The position numbers were made by a program, and so were the translations under genes. Below the pieces are notes generated by a model. It was not told the origin of the DNA. It was given only the letters and a program-made list of their open reading frames with translations, and did no database searches. From positions 766,001 to 830,000 of the forward strand of contig WPIO01000030.1 in assembly GCA_009760855.2 (NCBI GenBank): DNA of 64,000 nt, written 5' to 3'. Positions 41,665 through 53,186 of the stretch are shown here, piece by piece. Numbering within the stretch: the stretch's first letter is position 1; the number at the start of each line of letters is the position of its first letter. The stretch comes from Cristatella mucedo (lineage: Eukaryota; Bryozoa; Phylactolaemata; Cristatellidae).

Positions 41665-44600
41665 CTAAAAACATAGTCACGTCAAATTAAGCACCGTGCG
41701 ACTTCTGGCACAGTTGTAAGTTCACAAAAATTATGACACATTTTTGAGCTCTCCTTGCAACTTATTTCAAGCTGAAAAGTGCTTTAGAATCTATTGCACC
41801 GTGACAATTGACACGTGTACAAGTTTAGACGATCTCACCAAACTATATAGAACCTATACGACCACCATCTTGATCTATGTATGGAAATGAAATGGTGAAG
41901 CCATCTAAACATCACACATGAATCATCTGTGACCTCTTTTTCAACCCAGAGAGTTGTTCACTCCTATCACCGCAAAAATTGGACGGGTAACTGAAACGTC
42001 ACTGTTTGCAGATGAGTGAGTGTCTTCTTTGCACGTTGCCAAGTTTCAGATGTCCGAATGATCGATTGCGGCCGTAGACTAGTTAGCATGTTATTTATTT
42101 CTAATGACATCAAGCACCTGTCTCCTTCATGAGTCGTAAGAAAAGTATCATTCGGAAATACTATACCGTTGTAACAAAAAGATATGTTGGCACCCAAATG
42201 GCAACCGTACCTTCGCTGCAAACCGGATCAGGCCAGTGCACTTCGAGGCAAGGAGCGCACTCAGCAAGGGGAGCAGGCGAGAGCATGCTGCTGGTTTATT
42301 TATCTGTTATGTAGGGGTCAAGTGAATCAACACTTGTCACATATAACTAATAAAGATGCAATCTTGAGCAGTCGGACGCGAGCTTAAAGCAGTCACAAGC
42401 AGCACAACTGTGAGCACAATATCCCACATTAATGTCTACCTTGCTGACACTGTAGTCACAGTAATTGCACTTCAACGCACTTCTGATGTTGTGAAACTTA
42501 AGATGACCTATTAGATGGTCTTTACTGTAAGTGCCAAATGGACACCAGTCGCACCTACAAAGCCGGACCATTAGGGAAAAAAACGATGGGCAACAGTTTG
42601 CTGGACAAAAGATAATTGGGTCAAAATGCTACTGTGGAAATAAATTACAGCAGGCTGCACATTTAGCAGGGGCGTAAGTACTTGCCTATAAACCCTCTTC
42701 TTACAAGGATCAACACTCTCAAGAGATTCAGTTACTACACTGTTGACTGATCTGTTCTCATAAAAGTCCGTAGAATCATCGGGCTTCTGGCAAATTGCCG
42801 GATTTGGAGACAAGTGCAACTGCTCATGAAGTCCGAGAAAATTGAAATCTGGCACACTGTAGTCACAGTAGGTACAAACAAATCTAAAAGATAAACGACT
42901 GCCCATATCTAATTTGTAGTGTAGTAACGAACGGAAATTGATGTCTTAATAAAAGCAGATTCATTAGTTATAACTCCAGCAACATGATCAAAAAGTCTAA
43001 AGAACAACAAATTCTGAATAACTCCTTACCTTTTACAACCGCCGTGCAAACTCATGTGTAGCTCGAAGTATTCCTTCCTTGAAGCAGCATAGGGACACTT
43101 CTCGCACTGGTACATCTTCACATCATCGGCAGAAGGCTCTAAGACATGTTCATCACTAATACGGTTGTGATTAGCGTTTTAACTATCTTCAGTAGAACAA
43201 AAACCACAACATTGCAGGAAGGCCAACCAGCAAGAACGTAGCACAAAGCCAAACACTCAATAATACCCACCAGAGGACAAAAGTTCAGCACCCTCACATG
43301 CTCCTGCTGCCAATTCCTCCATCTCTTCATCCTGATCGGCAGTAATTAGATCATCCGTGAGACCCTGAGGTGTAAAAATAAAACGCAATGCAATAACAAC
43401 GCGGGTGAGTTCCCCTACCTTCGGAACTTAATTTGTGACATGCCAAGCCATTAACTAAAGATTCTAGTAATATAGAAACTAATCAAAGCACGACTCGTTA
43501 AGCGCAATAAAGAATCAGAGATTTATAAGGTGCTACAAGACTCAAAGGGCCAATGGCATTCATAAACTGCAAGCCTCAGTGTTAGGTGACGAATTTATTG
43601 CACTGTGTGACTCCATTTTCTTTTATTGCTCATGTGCCTGACCCTACTCATACCAATGGTCGCACTGCCGATCGAATATTCAACCACGATTGTGAGCTAT
43701 TTATTTTCCTGTAATAATACCCAATTGTGCACACAGGAGCTCACACAGATGTCAATAAGGCGACAGTGAGCGCTCTCATCCGAGTTGTAATGTAATATAT
43801 CTCCAACAGTAACTCCACAAACGAGAAAGACTATGTGGATATTAGGCAGGACACTTTTTACAGCGCACTCACAGCCTAAGTCACGTTTTGTAAGCATTCG
43901 GTAGCCAACGAACTCCGTCTCACTCAAAAAGAAAAAGTGGAAAGCATAGCAGAGTCGGGAGAGCAGCTGAGGTATTGAGTAGCTTGGAAGTAGCAGCACA
44001 GGACTGCTGAAAAGAATGAGCTACAGGCGGTAGCATGAGAGTAGTTGTCATTGCATAAGAATTGTGGAAGTGAGTTCCACAGTTCTACACCTGAAGAGCT
44101 AAAGCCTCTGTCGTCAACGGACTTTAAGCTGAGGAACGCAACAGCTAATTTATTGTCCATATAGGACCTGAGGACAGGAAGAAGCTAAAAATGGTGCAGC
44201 AGTTCACTAGGTGAAAAGGAGCCAAGAGGCAGTGGGCCTTGTGGCACAGCTTAAGTACTTCGCTCTGCATCCGTTGAACGACAGGCATTCGTCCTAGCTC
44301 TTTTAACTAAGAAGTCACGTGTTCAAATCTCTGGGACTGGGAGACAAGCCTTGCAGCCATATTCATAGCAAGCTGCAGTGGCCTAGTTACTTTCATTCGC
44401 AATCATCTGCGAATCGCTAAAGATTAAGATCCTTGACATCGATTTTATCTTCGTGAAACGTCACATCCGCCCATGCTGCTCAGGACCCCTTCCGACATGT
44501 TCATTGGTAGAGTGCTACAACACGACATCAGCTGACGTCTAAGTCAATTTTCACAAAACAAACAGATGAGAAATTCTTATCGCTCTACCTCAGGAAAAAT

Positions 44601-47600
44601 TACAGCCAGGATCTCATGAATTCTGATGCATAAAGGCTACATCTTAGCAAGAACGGACAAGCTAAGATTATGTACGACTGCAGGAAAGCAAGGTCGAAAG
44701 TAGCCTTGGCCGTTACCACCAGGTTTGAAGGAGGTTTCAAAAAGCACCAAGGGTAAACTCTTCCTTCTTCCGAAGGGCTCACAATCTCGCTCGGCTTTGC
44801 AGCAGTTGCAAAGGCGATCAGCAGCAGAAGCAACAATACAGCCTTGAAAAAGCTCTAGGTATTTGCACGCACCTTATACTCCACATTGTGCAGAGCCAAG
44901 TGCTCCTCTAGCGAACCTCCATCGTCGCACGAGTAGCTGCACAGCATGCACTCGAACTCGGTGGCCGAGCTCGAAGGAGCGTCGGCAAGGGCAATGCCAG
45001 CCCGAGAGGCGTCCAGTGCGGCTCTCAGTGCTCTAATCTTTCGCTCGTGGTTCCTCTCGTGCTGGGTCAGCAGAGACTGCAGCGATGCAGCATACGGGCA
45101 CTGGCTGCACTTAAACTTCTTCAAACCGTGTGAGGACGACATCGGCTGGTCATTTTTTAGCCTGCTGAGGAGCTCGGGCGCCAGGGGCGAGAGGAGTACG
45201 ACTGGCTGGAGACGTGAGTTGGCCATGCAATGCTTGAGCTCGGACATGTCGGCAGCATCGTCATTCTCCGACGCCGACTCTTCCGAGTGGTCTCTGCTCC
45301 CGGAATCACTTATTTGATCAACTGACGCTGTAGTCACTACGTTCGCCTGTTCGCCACGGGCGGCTTTCGAGGGTGACACCGACAAGTAGTCGAGGTCGTG
45401 GACCTTGATGTGCTGCTTAAGATGGCTGCTGCATGAAACCTGAAAAATGAGCTCGGGTGGAATTGGTGGTTCACGGCGACGCAAAAGGAAACCCTGCTGA
45501 ATGCCGACTCGTTCTACATATAGTAATACCGTGGTCGTGTATCGTAATTCTTAAAGCCGCCCTGGATCTGTTTGCTGTGACTGTGATCTCACTGAAATCG
45601 ACCAGCTGCCCAACAATATCCGACAACCCACCCATATGCTTCTCCTGTACTTTGGGCCAAATTCAAGGCAGACAGGCGGCTGAATAGCTATTGTCATTCG
45701 CACTTCTGGTTATTTCGATCAGTTAGCTGGTCTCTCGAATCAGTTTCACCCAGTCCCAGCAGCAGCATCAGCCAAGGGCAGCAGCTCTCTACTGCAATCT
45801 CTCTAGTACCAAATCCACACGTGGTTCTGATTTCTGACATCTCGCTTCGACTTCGTATTTTACGGATACTCCTCTTCTCAGACAGTATAATCTGAACGTT
45901 CACTTCAACCATATAAATGACCATTTAGGAGGCCGACTTCGCACGCTGGCCTATTTATATTCTCTTTATGAACGATAAATATCACATGCGATTAGATATT
46001 CTCTCGCAATTTTATTATGTCAAATCCTACTGTTACCCTGAATTCGCTACTTTAAGACACTACACGGACTAACAAGGACTACTACATGCTAGTTTGAGAA
46101 AAAAGTATGCAACAGATTAGCTTCGACTTCCCATTGACCAGCATACGATCAATATTGTATGTAGAACCAATTCATCCTAGCTAAGGCCAAGCTTAGCATC
46201 TGTATGAATGCGGTAATATCACATATGCACAACCCAAAAATTCTAATGATAACCAACAATCTACATTAAAACAGTGCAGCACAATACCTAGTGATCCAAG
46301 TGGCAACATAGCAAATTAGTATTATAGTTTCTTCACCATAGCGCCCTAGACTTTCGACCTCATCACGACGTTCATCTTTTAGTCATAGAAGAGTATTAGC
46401 CCTCAATATAAATTAAATAAACATGGTTCATTGTATAGGACCCTAGGATAGCTTAATTCTCATTCGTGGGTTTTACATATAAGATGGGGCTGGGGCCTTC
46501 AACCTCTGTTATGAAATTGATTAATCTAAGTATCGGTATGAGGCGATCACCTTAACCAGTGGGTGAATCCAGCATGGCACTACCCAGTACAGAGTGTTCT
46601 CCTGAAAGGTGTAGATTTTCACATGCATTGCTTGCAAAACATAATTGGTTTGTCCTCAGTGTCCAATCCTGTCCCAGCAACCTTCGCAGTGGTTCATTTT
46701 CAGTTTTTTATGTTATAAGAATAATAATAAAAATAATAATGGACATGATAAGCACCTTCAGAGAACTCAACCTCTTTCTAGGCGCTTTACATTTGCTGCA
46801 AAGGGAAATGCAATTGAATGGCGAGTAATATCAAGCTTGATAAACAAACAACATGAATAACATGGCAAGGGGTAACATGCACAGGGTCAGCATGCAAATG
46901 TAGCTAGTGGCAACTTGCACAGCGTCAGCACGCACAAGCACATGGAGGACGAATCACAGGGACCCACCAAATGCTGTCCTAAATAGGGGCAAGAGCAAGC
47001 AGCAAACGGTATACAGCAGAGTATGGACACGCAGCTGCATTTAATAGCAGACATTCAGATAGAAAAGGACCAAAATGCGACTGGCCAGAAAGGGGCTAAG
47101 AGTGATTTGAATGTTACGAGAAAAGTGAGCTAGCCGGTTAGTGTGCTGCTTTAAATCGTTATCCACATTGTAATTGTTATAATCATTATCATTATTCGTA
47201 AGTCATTAGTACCTACCCAGTACTTGCACTTGGGACACTTGAAAGTGGCCACTGCTTTTGGCCTATGGAATTGCTTGTGATATAGCAATTGCTTTGCTGA
47301 CTTGCATCGAAAAGGACAGGCTAAACACAAAAAGTGCAGCTGTGCCACCGCTGCAGCAGACGTGCTTATCAATTTCTGAGCTCCTTTAGGAAGCCCAGAA
47401 GGCAGCCGAATTGACTCTTTCGATGACGCAATCAGGCAGGCAGCAGGCTGCTGCCTTTGGCCAGAGAGTACGTCTGCAGTGTTCTTCTCAGTACCGCTGG
47501 CAGCAATGCTGCTCATGTGTTCCGCCAAAACACTGGAGTCTTGTGGACCACTCGAACATATGCTACAAAAGAGAAGTCACTAAAAACATTAGCTTCATAT

Positions 47601-47769
47601 TTCACCATCACAGGTTGCCTACACGTGATTTGCTAACTGCTGTGCGAGTTTTCTGTGTACAGTTAACAAATAGTTTTGGACTAATTTAGTGTACATAAGA
47701 GAATGCATGAAACACTTCATAATGTTACTAATAATACATTTTTTCTGTAACTCCCTCAGAGAACTTAAA

Positions 47770-47821
<52 letters not shown>

Positions 47822-50644
47822 AGGTGCTTTATAGATGCTCTTAGGAACGCATTCCTTAAAAGCATGTGGTCGGTTTGTGAGCTTGCACAGTACTAACATG
47901 CAAAACACTAGAGCTCACTGCTTGCAAACTCACTTTGCTGAGTCCGCTGGAATTCCCGGCGCTCTCGATTATACTGAACGTCATCTTGCCGCACGAAGAA
48001 GGACATGCGAACTACATATGGACATGTTACTTTCTTACTTTAATAGGCACGGATATTTAGTGGTAGCATGCACCGTGTGAGCTCGAATTACCTTGGTCCT
48101 TCTGCATTGGGCAGCATCAAGCAAAGAATAAACTAGAACATGGCAGCTTAGTCAAGTTGGAAAGCACCTAAATAATTAAAGCAGTTCAGCCAGTTTGCTA
48201 ATCAAAACTTACAAGCAGAGCATAAAAGGTGGCTGGGCCGCTAGAGCAACCGATTGCACTGGTGCAACAAAGCAGGTGACTCGTACTACCAAGAGGGAGC
48301 ACAAACAGGCCACCAATGAACCGCGGCTCATCCACAGTAAAGTTACATGTTCATACCTCATCATACGTTTTCTTATGACCATTGGGTTTCAAATAGGATA
48401 CATACTGCGAAACTACAGAATTAAGCTTTCAAGCCTTTGCTTACCATTCTCACGAGCGCCGAATTATCGAAAAAGGAAGTATAGCAGAAAAAATAAATAT
48501 ATCGGGCGATGGTGAGGTAAAGTTTCATTCAGAGCAGCTTTAGCAGCTTATAAATAGAAGACAAAAAATAAAATTGATTTATATAGTGCCCCACAGAACC
48601 TAATCTCTCTTCAGGCGCTTCACATATGCCTCGGGGCTTGAGAACACGACCTCAGTCAGACCTTGGTCGGGGCGAGCACCTTAACCGCTGGACCAAACCA
48701 GCTCGGCAGCTTACTCATCTAAGCAAAAAACGGTGCCGTATTGATTTACCAATCCACAAGCCTTTTTAGCCTTGCATCCATTGCCACCTCATCTGCACTG
48801 CAGTATAAAATAAAGACTAGCACTGAAGTACTCGCAAAGCACTAAGTTACAATGGATGGTAACTGCAGCAACAACCTACAATAAATAGATTCATTGAGCT
48901 TCCTTAAGGGGTTTTGTACGTTACTAGTTCGGTAAATTTTTATTATAATAAGCAGTTTCAGCGTCTGCATAAAAAACTGTCGCAAAAGTCAGAGACACTT
49001 GCGACTTAAACTATATTGAGCAGCCACGAGATTTACATTCAGCAAAGAGGCCTGACTTGCATACGTCAATATTTGTACGTTTCACGTCTCTTAGAGGGGT
49101 CCAACTTTGCACTAAACACACTCGTGCACATACATAGCAATGCACAATATTGATAATGTATTGGCAGAGCAGCATATACTGGACAACATGCACTACAAAC
49201 TGAGTATTACCAAAATGAAGGCTTGTTTGGACAGCAGGAGGAAAGCTAAACAAGTTCATGTATTAGATATAGCACATCGATTACTGCAATAATATTTCAT
49301 TTAGGGCTATCTCTTTTCGGCCTTACTTAACATTAGCAAATAGTGTAAAACTCAGCAGCTTACCTGGTGTGTTGTCAAAGGCATGCACTTAGGCAAAAAA
49401 TATTCTCCCAGTATAGACCCCACTTCCGTGGCTGTAAATTCGTTCGGGTAATAAAAAATAAATTACACGATTCAAGAGACTCTTCTCATAGCCACAGAAA
49501 AGCTTTTACGGCTATCATCACTGCTTTCAGTGGCCATACAGCAATGTTCATCGCAGTATTCGAACCCACGATCTCAACCAAAAACAACTACAACTGCTTA
49601 CCTACTAGAGTGGCATCTCAGCAAGTAAGAGGTTCCTTAGCACCAGGCATACTAAAGTTATTCGAAGCATTTGAAAACATTCAGAGTACTTTATTTTCAT
49701 CATTGTTGGCTGCAAAAAAGCATATTTCAATGTTGATATACTCTGGATAGGGGTCAATTAATTCAATCTACGGGGCTGGTTAAGTACCTTTCGACGAATA
49801 CCTATTTGGTACTGGTAAAGCAGCACAGCTAGTAAGCTAGTTTGAACGACGTAGATCCACTATTGAGCGATATTGACACACCGACACACCGATAAGGTCT
49901 AGTGTTCGGGATGCACCACGAGCTAAACGTTTTGCTAAAACTCAAGATCTTTCGAATGTACTAAAGCATAATAGACAGCACGGAATCTGGGAACGTCTCT
50001 TACTTGCCAGACAATTTGCGACATACAAATCCTCTTAGGGCGACGTCAAATGCATACTAGCCAACTGTGCACATTTGTTTTTAGGTAGTCAATAAATATT
50101 TTTCTGTGCTCCGCTTTAAGCTAGGATGTTCGGCTTTGCGAAAAATCCAATGACAATTCAATTGAGCTTAAAGTTACAGCAGCAATAGCCATACTGCTAG
50201 GTTTCAGCACACCTTGCTGTAGATGCCATATCACAGCACCTTTGTACGTGATATACTGGATGTCTATCAAGCATCGAATGAAGTTCGAGATCTTTCCTGA
50301 CTCACAGATCACTTCACTAGCCATGTATCAAACTTCGGGGCCACCGATTAAGCTGTTGGTTGCCGGTTCATTTGCCAATCACGGCTTGCTAGTTAAGCAA
50401 ACTCTAATGGCCATGCAACACAAATGAAAATGTGTAGGATGTGCATTACTTATGGCAGACTTGACGTTAAAGCGAAGTGCCTACCACTATTTCCTAACTC
50501 ACTATAACTAATGTCCCACTAAGAAGAGGTCACAAGTATAAAATAGACAAAAATGTGGAAGGTAGCAACTAGAGAATGGTGAAACCAGCAAGAGCGTTGA
50601 CAGAAGGATATAACCGAGGATTCTAGAAATGCTTTATCTCTCTC

Positions 50645-50713
<69 letters not shown>

Positions 50714-51445
50714 CATGTGTATAGCACAATAATATAACTTAATCTCTGTTCAGGTGCCTCGCATGTGCCTCAGGGCATGGGCTCACGACCTCAGCCAGAT
50801 AGTGGCCGGGGGGGCAATCATCCTAACCGCACGAACAAACCAGCTCGGCAAGCCTTCATTGGTTGATTCAAGCTAGAATGGCATGCACTGACACATTTAC
50901 AACATTATCCTTATTGTTATCAACGTAAACTGAATGACTATGCTGCATCATCAAGTAAGTTTCAGTGCAAAAACACGAGTCGACCAGTGAAGCAAAACCT
51001 TAAAAAGTGACTAACTTTGAAAAATGGCACTAAAAACAACTTTGACTGACCTGTCACACGTGGAAGTTGGTCGATATGCATGCGACACCAGGCTCTGCTG
51101 ATCATCAATGTCATCTTGGTTTTTACCGGCTACCCCAAGCGAAGAAGACGCCGTAACTAGGTTGCTGTTGTCATAAATGACGACGCCGTGGTGAATTTGT
51201 AAATGCTCATTCAACAGGTGCCGTGAGGATACCCAGTAGTCGCAGTGGTCGCATTTCAGATCTTTTCCTGGACAAGGTTGGTGGCACTGCATGTGTTCAG
51301 CATGCAGGCTCGACGTTTGCGTACGAAATGCACACTTGGTGCAACAAATCCATTCTAGCTCATCCGAAGGAGGGTTCTTGACCTCTGCTTCTGAAACCAA
51401 AACTTCCATGATTTTCTGGTTCAGGTTATTTGAAGAAGATGAATC
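41287..51445 (-). CDS. C2H2 zinc-finger protein gene, 3' eight exons (733 residues, 11 fingers)
   Basis: A spliced minus-strand gene assembled from eight exons: 51051-51445, 47217-47562, 44873-45439, 43271-43364, 43030-43138, 42686-42883, 42440-42554 and 41287-41664. All splice phases match (0-2-0-0-1-2-2-0), the sum is 2202 bases (734 codons with stop), and no stop lies inside. All eleven fingers fit C-x2-C-x12-H-x3-H, most with an aromatic residue one or two places after the second cysteine (CPYAA, CDYSV, CDYWV). Fingers are spread out, mostly without TGEKP linkers, in the style of hunchback/REST-type regulators rather than tandem KRAB-type arrays. Acidic and serine-rich spacers (ESASENDDAADMSE, DSESTDEDGDG end) suggest a nuclear transcription factor. 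The 5' end is open: exon 1 here starts at a phase-0 acceptor, so start codon and promoter lie upstream, possibly beyond gypsy element 2. No exact orthologue is recognised. Confidence 0.92.
42440..42554 (-). CDS. Zinc-finger gene, exon 7 (finger 9, first half of finger 10)
   Basis: 115 bases, phase 2 in, 0 out. Acceptor CGGCTTTGTAG; donor AAG/GTAGAC. Finger 9 is CDWCPFGTYSKDHLIGHLKF plus histidine; finger 10 begins CNYCDYSVSK and is cut by the intron. Confidence 0.92.
42686..42883 (-). CDS. Zinc-finger gene, exon 6 (finger 8; GC-type donor)
   Basis: 198 bases, phase 2 in and out. Acceptor TTTATCTTTTAG. Finger 8 is CTYCDYSVPDFNFLGLHEQL plus histidine, then a serine/asparagine-rich stretch to KKRVY. 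The frame only continues into exon 7 if the donor is ATAG/GCAAGTA, a GC-AG intron with an otherwise perfect donor consensus. Confidence 0.88.
43030..43138 (-). CDS. Zinc-finger gene, exon 5 (finger 7)
   Basis: A 109-base exon after a 132-base intron. Acceptor CATGTCTTAG, donor AAAAG/GTAAGG, phase 1 in, 2 out. Encodes EPSADDVKMYQ and finger 7, CEKCPYAASRKEYFELHMSL plus the last histidine. Confidence 0.9.
43271..43364 (-). CDS. Zinc-finger gene, exon 4 (acidic linker)
   Basis: A 94-base exon, too short to be noticed by length. Acceptor TTTTTACACCTCAG, donor CTG/GTGGGT, phase 0 in, 1 out. Encodes an acidic linker, GLTDDLITADQDEEMEEL, with no finger. Support comes from both splice sites and from frame continuity with exons 3 and 5. 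Confidence 0.8.
43785..44397 (-). mobile_element. L2-family B LINE fragment in a zinc-finger gene intron
   Basis: Lies in the intron between exons 3 and 4, same strand as the gene. Tail repeat GTAATGTAATATATCTCC, then minus-strand frames with MDNKLAVAFLSLKSVDDRGF, SSSGVELWNSLPQFLCND and YLSCSPDSAMLSTFSF. Decayed. Confidence 0.82.
44873..45439 (-). CDS. Zinc-finger gene, exon 3 (rest of finger 4, fingers 5 and 6)
   Basis: Acceptor CATTTTTCAG before 45439; donor AAG/GTGCGT at 44872; 189 codons, phase 0 both sides. It opens VSCSSHLKQHIKVH, which supplies the two histidines of finger 4. A long acidic/serine spacer (HSEESASENDDAADMSE) precedes finger 5 (CSQCPYAA...TQHERNH) and finger 6 (CMLCSYSC...EEHLALH). 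Confidence 0.93.
46408..46575 (-). mobile_element. tRNA-derived SINE, strongly decayed
   Basis: Only the order of blocks survives: GGTTCATTGTATAGGACCCT for the 3' side of the hairpin, AATTCTCATTCGTGGGTTTT for its loop and other arm, and GCGATCACCTTAACCAGTGG for the A-box side. The B-box region is lost. Confidence 0.5.
46718..46990 (-). mobile_element. L2-family A 3' end fragment in a zinc-finger gene intron
   Basis: Reverse tail: GAATAATAATAAAAATAATA, hairpin arms AAGCACCTTCAGAGAACTCA and CTCTTTCTAGGCGCTTTACA, then the AACATGGCAAGGGGTAACAT segment and the start of the FRTAF-equivalent (GGACCCACCAAATGCTGTCC). 5'-truncated. Confidence 0.85.
47217..47562 (-). CDS. Zinc-finger gene, exon 2 (finger 3 and first half of finger 4)
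   Basis: Acceptor CTCTTTTGTAG before 47562 and donor TGG/GTAGGT at 47216; 346 bases, phase 2 in, 0 out. After a Ser/Gln-rich stretch (CSSGPQDSSVLAEHMSS) comes finger 3, CLACPFRC...LLYHKQFH, then CPKCKYW, where the exon ends seven residues into finger 4. Confidence 0.93.
47735..47840 (-). repeat. L2-A/SINE tail hairpin with an internal CT expansion
   Basis: CTCCCTCAGAGAACTTAAAC (one arm and loop) runs into (CT)n at 47772-47820, then GAGGTGCTTTATAGATG, the other arm. In normal copies the loop reads CTCTTTC at that place, so the microsatellite has grown inside the tail. Confidence 0.75.
48567..48709 (-). mobile_element. tRNA-derived SINE in a zinc-finger gene intron
   Basis: Good reverse copy: TAGTGCCCCACAGAACCTAA with TTCAGGCGCTTCAC (tail hairpin), B-box-like GGGGCTTGAG, and CACCTTAACCGCTGGACCAA ACCAGC at the A-box end. 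Short AATAAAATTGATTTATA 3' run. Confidence 0.88.
50632..50850 (-). mobile_element. SINE with CT and TA arrays at its 3' end
   Basis: A (CT)n run (50636-50680) and (TA)n run (50681-50708) precede a reverse SINE copy: AGCACAATAATATAACTTAA and GTTCAGGTGCCTCGC (decayed hairpin), GCATGGGCTCACGACC (B-box side), CATCCTAACCGCACGAACAA (A-box side). Confidence 0.8.
51051..51445 (-). CDS. Zinc-finger gene, visible exon 1 (fingers 1 and 2)
   Basis: Acceptor TTTATCTTTAG at 51446 and donor CAG/GTCAGT at 51050; phase 0 in, 2 out. Encodes 131 residues beginning DSSSSNNLNQKIMEV. Finger 1 is CTKCAFRTQTSSLHAEHMQCH and finger 2 CDHCDYWV...NEHLQIH, separated by six residues. A serine-rich tail follows. A frameshifted duplicate of its first third lies at 58240-58485. 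Confidence 0.93.
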
Positions 51446-51552
51446 CTAAAGATAAAAGCCAAACAGTTGACGGAAGCACTGACAATACAAGTCGTGCCAA
51501 AATTTAAGAAACTAAACCGGTCCAGTGAATCTAACATTCATAAGATATATAT

Positions 51553-51890
51553 CTAGCACTGGTCCCCCGGGAGCTAGCCTATTCCTCCTAGAGCCCCCTA
51601 GTATCCATGCCCGTTCTCGGTCGTCTCGCGAGGCATTCGATTTGAGAAAGACAATGGTGATCGACCGGATACAGAACACTTTATGTAATACACATGCATG
51701 CACAATGCAAATGGAGACTACACAAGTCTACAGGGGAAATCCAACAAAAAGTATACTATGGCGACGCATCAAGACGACACGGCAAGCGCGAACAATTATT
51801 TCACTTGCTTTGCTCAGTCGGCGTCAGCCGTCCCTCCGGTGCACCGACTGATTTCCAAAGGTGCAAGTGTATGCCGCCAAAGATACAGCT
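51553..51890 (-). repeat. 3' LTR of gypsy element 2
   Basis: Matched in pieces by 57990-58235: GATCGACCGGATACAGAACA against GATCGACCAGGTATACAACA, CAAGTCTACAGGGGAAA against AAAGTCTACAGAGACGA, and CATCAAGACGACACGGCAAG against CTCAAGACGACGACGCAAGG. About 90-100 bases at the U3 side have no partner in the other LTR, which is truncated. Confidence 0.65.
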
Positions 51891-51907
51891 AGCTCTGTGA
51901 CTTTTTA

Positions 51908-52700
51908 CTAGCCGGAGTCAACGTCTACCTTGGTCGAGAGCATCCGCCGAAAGAGAGGGTGCACGCGGTCCCATTTTCCGGTCGTGGGGCCTCTGGGAGC
52001 TGACCCCAGGCTTTGTCTTTCCGGGGCAAGGTCATGCCCATCCCAACAAACTAAACGTCCGGGGCTCCGCATACACCAGGTGCGTGAAAACGCGCTGCAG
52101 AGCATCTACTCGTTAAAACATGTTTGGTATGCAAACAACACGTGCGGAATGTACAAATCCCAATCAAGCTGATTGCTACTGGCAGAAATGGAAAGCACCT
52201 CTACAAGCTTGCCATTAAGTGTCTCTGTTAGCCCCTCAGTCTGCTGGTATTACGGCGATTTGTGCAATTGGTCCAACGACATCATGCGAAACACTCGCTC
52301 AAACATTCGAGATAAATTTGGCCCTGTGGTCAGAGAGGACCTGATCGGGAACACCGCGCCGGCAGACAGCCTCTTCCGCGAAGACCTGGCGATGGTCACT
52401 GCTGTATGATTCGGTATAGCTGTAGCCTCGGGCCAATTGGTGAAGCAGTCGGTCACCACTAGTATGTACCGGTTTCATTGGGGCGTTTAGCGGCAGCTTT
52501 ACTATGTCCATGGCAAGTCGTTTCCAGGGTCGTTCCACTAGGATGCTCTTCAGAGGCACTTTCGTCCATCGTCTTGGACGCTTTTTGCAGTAGCATGCAA
52601 TGCATATCCTTACATACTCTGCGATGTCTTCCGCCATGCTTGGACAGAAGCATCGCTGGTGCAAGCGACTCGGGGTCTTCAGGTCGTCCAAATATACTCC
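51908..52700 (-). pseudogene. Integrase remnant of gypsy element 2
   Basis: Read from 52700: LHQRCFCPSMAEDIAEYVRI and CIACYCKKRP (zinc region, CxxC part), LVERPWKRLAMDIV (start of the catalytic core, with Asp), VTDCFTNWPEATAIPNHTA in a second frame, GVPDQVLSDHRAKF (second Asp region), and a late SPYYPQTEG-like block near 52210-52290. The C-terminal part with KVDVDSG ends near 51908. At least two frameshifts and several stops. Confidence 0.8.
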
Positions 52701-53186
52701 AAATAGACCTTCGTGTCAGGCTTGCTTCACATGCCGCCACAGGGAGTAGGTACCACCAGCTTCGTCCGGCGCCTTCCGACGACGCCCGGTCGAGGCACCG
52801 ATTCGGGAGCAAAAAAAATAACGAGCGATGATCGTCTAAGTATTGTCTATTCTCTTGTTTTTAATGAACAACATCTTTCCCCTGTAACGAGTCCATTAAG
52901 CAGAGCAGCAACTTATTGTTTAACTGCATCTTCCCCATTGGCATTACCCTTCCCACGACGACATTTTATCTCCATATCGTACTCTGGCCGCTCCAAGACC
53001 GACTTGGCTAATCGCTGAGATTCGTGATTCCCTTTAAGAACCCACACCAAAGGCTGGTATGCAGTCAGGAAATAGAACTGCTGAAAATAAAGGTACCCTT
53101 GAAAGTGACAGACTGCGACTGTGACAGTCAGTGCACGACAGTCAGTGCCTCCTGCTCAGCAGTCGAATCATTACTTTCGGCCTGGT

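Larger units (their letters stand above)
45440..47216. other. Intron between zinc-finger exons 2 and 3
   Basis: About 1.8 kb holding a decayed SINE (46408-46575) and an L2-A 3' end (46718-46990). No further exon seen. Confidence 0.8.
47563..51050. other. Intron between zinc-finger exons 1 and 2
   Basis: A 3.5 kb intron with an L2-A/SINE tail carrying a CT expansion (47735-47840), a SINE at 48567-48709 and a second SINE with CT/TA arrays at 50632-50850. Other frames (for example 49367-49750, plus, 127 codons) show no motif. Confidence 0.75.

Noticed and set aside
44946-45317. 123-codon plus-strand frame
   Set aside because: Antisense to zinc-finger exon 3, whose frame, splice sites and finger motifs are consistent.
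51540-51900. A second duplicated host segment matching 57.99-58.24 kb
   Set aside because: Its position at both ends of the gypsy 2 coding remnants, with a primer binding site next to the 58 kb copy, makes these the element's LTRs. The nearby exon duplication is a separate matter.
52299-52831. Plus-strand frames of 78-117 codons over 52.2-53.0 kb
   Set aside because: They are antisense to a clear gypsy integrase reading on the minus strand.
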